Source: DASYTH01 sp035942955 (lineage in GTDB: Bacteria > Actinomycetota > Actinomycetes > Mycobacteriales > Pseudonocardiaceae). From it: DNA of 64,000 nt. The stretch spans positions 1 to 64,000 of the forward strand of contig NZ_DASZCQ010000323.1 in NCBI RefSeq assembly GCF_035942955.1, written 5' to 3'. The position numbers and the translations under genes were made by a program. The notes below the pieces were generated by a model, which saw nothing but the letters and a program-made list of their open reading frames with translations, made no database searches and was not told the DNA's origin. This document shows, one piece after another, positions 63,369 through 64,000 of this stretch (position 1 is the first letter of the stretch; each line of letters starts with the position of its first letter).

Positions 63369-63779
63369 ATGGATCTCACCATTCACGCCAGCTACCTCCC
63401 GCACGACGACCCGGACGCCGCCCTGGCCTTCTACCGCGACATCCTCGGCTTCGAGGTGCGCAGCGACGTCGGCAACGGCAAGATGCGCTGGATCGCGGTC
63501 GGGCCCGCCGGGCAGCCCGGCACCTCGATCCTCCTGTCGCCGCCGGCCGTCGGGCCGGGGGTCACCGACGACGAGCGCCGCACGATCGTCGAGATGATGG
63601 CCAAGGGCACCTACGGCTGGATCATGCTGGCCACCAAGGACCTCGAAGGCACCTTCGAGAAGCTGCAGGCCAGCGGGGCCGAGGTGGTCCAGGAGCCGAC
63701 CGAGCATTCGTACGGCGTCCGCGACTGCGCCTTCCGCGACCCGGCGGGCAACCAGATCCGCATTCAGGAGCTGCGCTGA
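63369..63779 (+). CDS. VOC family protein
   Basis: A 136-residue VOC protein. The pattern SYLPHDDPDAALAFYRDILG followed by FEVRSDVGNGKMRWIAVGPA and, in the second module, WIMLATKDLEGTFEKLQASG and EVVQEPTEHSYGVRDCAFRD plus PAGNQIRIQE is typical. The final F-R-D-P-A-G-N-x-I-R-I-Q-E segment supplies the C-terminal metal ligand. It is the second gene of an AraC-VOC operon. The GTG at 63360 in the same frame is an alternative start. Confidence 0.88.
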   Translation: MDLTIHASYLPHDDPDAALAFYRDILGFEVRSDVGNGKMRWIAVGPAGQPGTSILLSPPAVGPGVTDDERRTIVEMMAKGTYGWIMLATKDLEGTFEKLQASGAEVVQEPTEHSYGVRDCAFRDPAGNQIRIQELR

Positions 63780-63789
63780 GCCCGGAACC

Positions 63790-64000
63790 CTATCCCGGGG
63801 AGAGCCCGAGGGCGGCCAGCGCGGCCGTGCCGGCGGCGGCGTGCTCGCCACCGGCGAGCACCAGCGTGCGCGCCCACTGGTAACGGCAGCCCGCGGCCTT
63901 GAACGCGTCCGCGGCGGCGAGCAGCCGCGGACGGTCGCCGTCGAGCAGGGCCGCGGCCCGCTCCACCTGGGCGGTGGCGACCGGGTTGCCGGCGACCGTG
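63790..64000 (-). CDS. C-terminal part of a gene, cut by the window edge
   Basis: The minus strand is open from the right edge to a TAG at 63790-63792. The visible 69 residues include RPRLLAAADAFKAAGCRYQW and ARTLVLAGGEHAAAGTAALA, a helical repeat like those closing ATP-binding LuxR/adenylate-cyclase-type regulators of actinobacteria (F-x-x-x-G-x-x-Y-x-x-A-R-T-x-x-L-A-G-G). The start and any other domain lie outside. The family call is tentative. Confidence 0.6.
   Translation of the reverse strand, partial: TVAGNPVATAQVERAAALLDGDRPRLLAAADAFKAAGCRYQWARTLVLAGGEHAAAGTAALAALGLSPG

Overview
The window is GC-rich actinobacterial chromosome. Long overlapping reading frames, frequent GTG/TTG starts, an AfsR/SARP-type regulator, SpoIIE/STAS partner-switching proteins, a mycothiol-synthase-like acetyltransferase and a lasso peptide cluster point to a filamentous actinomycete, most likely of the Pseudonocardiaceae; the genus cannot be fixed from the sequence alone.

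Layout. (1) 1-1.7 kb: the end of a DUF222-type gene and a decayed IS3-family element with recognisable terminal inverted repeats. (2) 1.7-7.1 kb: a complete lasso peptide cluster on the minus strand, transcribed in the order precursor (a 36-residue gene at 6964-7074), cyclase, RRE protein (B1), leader protease (B2), methyltransferase, ABC exporter. The predicted core is IGQHGPDDLIVLFGKQ. A strong hairpin separates the precursor from the cyclase gene. (3) 7.5-13.5 kb: a reductase-deaminase with RibD domains in reversed order, a divergent ABC exporter, a secreted penicillin-acylase-family enzyme and a cupin protein; their link to the lasso cluster is unproven. (4) 13.5-23.3 kb: housekeeping and stress genes (MBL-fold, SIS, GNAT, QorB/HxlR pair, META lipoprotein, phosphatase, XRE regulator, DinB, HIT). 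(5) 23.3-32.5 kb: an efflux and redox island with three DHA2-type MFS pumps and MarR, XRE and TetR regulators, with visible operator-like repeats. (6) 32.8-40.5 kb: a SARP/NB-ARC/TPR regulator, an ornithine-cyclodeaminase-like gene, an APH-fold kinase with DUF6285, and a Rieske oxygenase with an IclR regulator.

(7) 40.7-60.3 kb is a signalling region. It holds two paralogous soluble hybrid histidine kinases built on arrays of 276-bp (92-residue) HAMP-like repeats, each beside a SpoIIE phosphatase, plus CBS, MEDS-ATPase, STAS and response-regulator genes. Between the two halves lie small membrane proteins, a Cys-containing HTH regulator, a secreted BNR-repeat protein and tRNA-Arg(CCG). The tRNA is followed by a frameshifted, truncated tyrosine integrase, the trace of an integrative element. 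(8) 60.4-61.7 kb is a graveyard: an IS256-family transposase fragment abutting a degenerate AbiEi/AbiEii toxin-antitoxin pair. (9) 61.9-64 kb: an unknown protein, two VOC proteins, an AraC regulator and the C-terminal end of a further gene.

Two clear themes are a RiPP cluster with an uncharacterised product and a duplicated HAMP-array-kinase/SpoIIE module. Several genes carry single-base deletions; whether these are true decay or assembly errors cannot be decided from the sequence.
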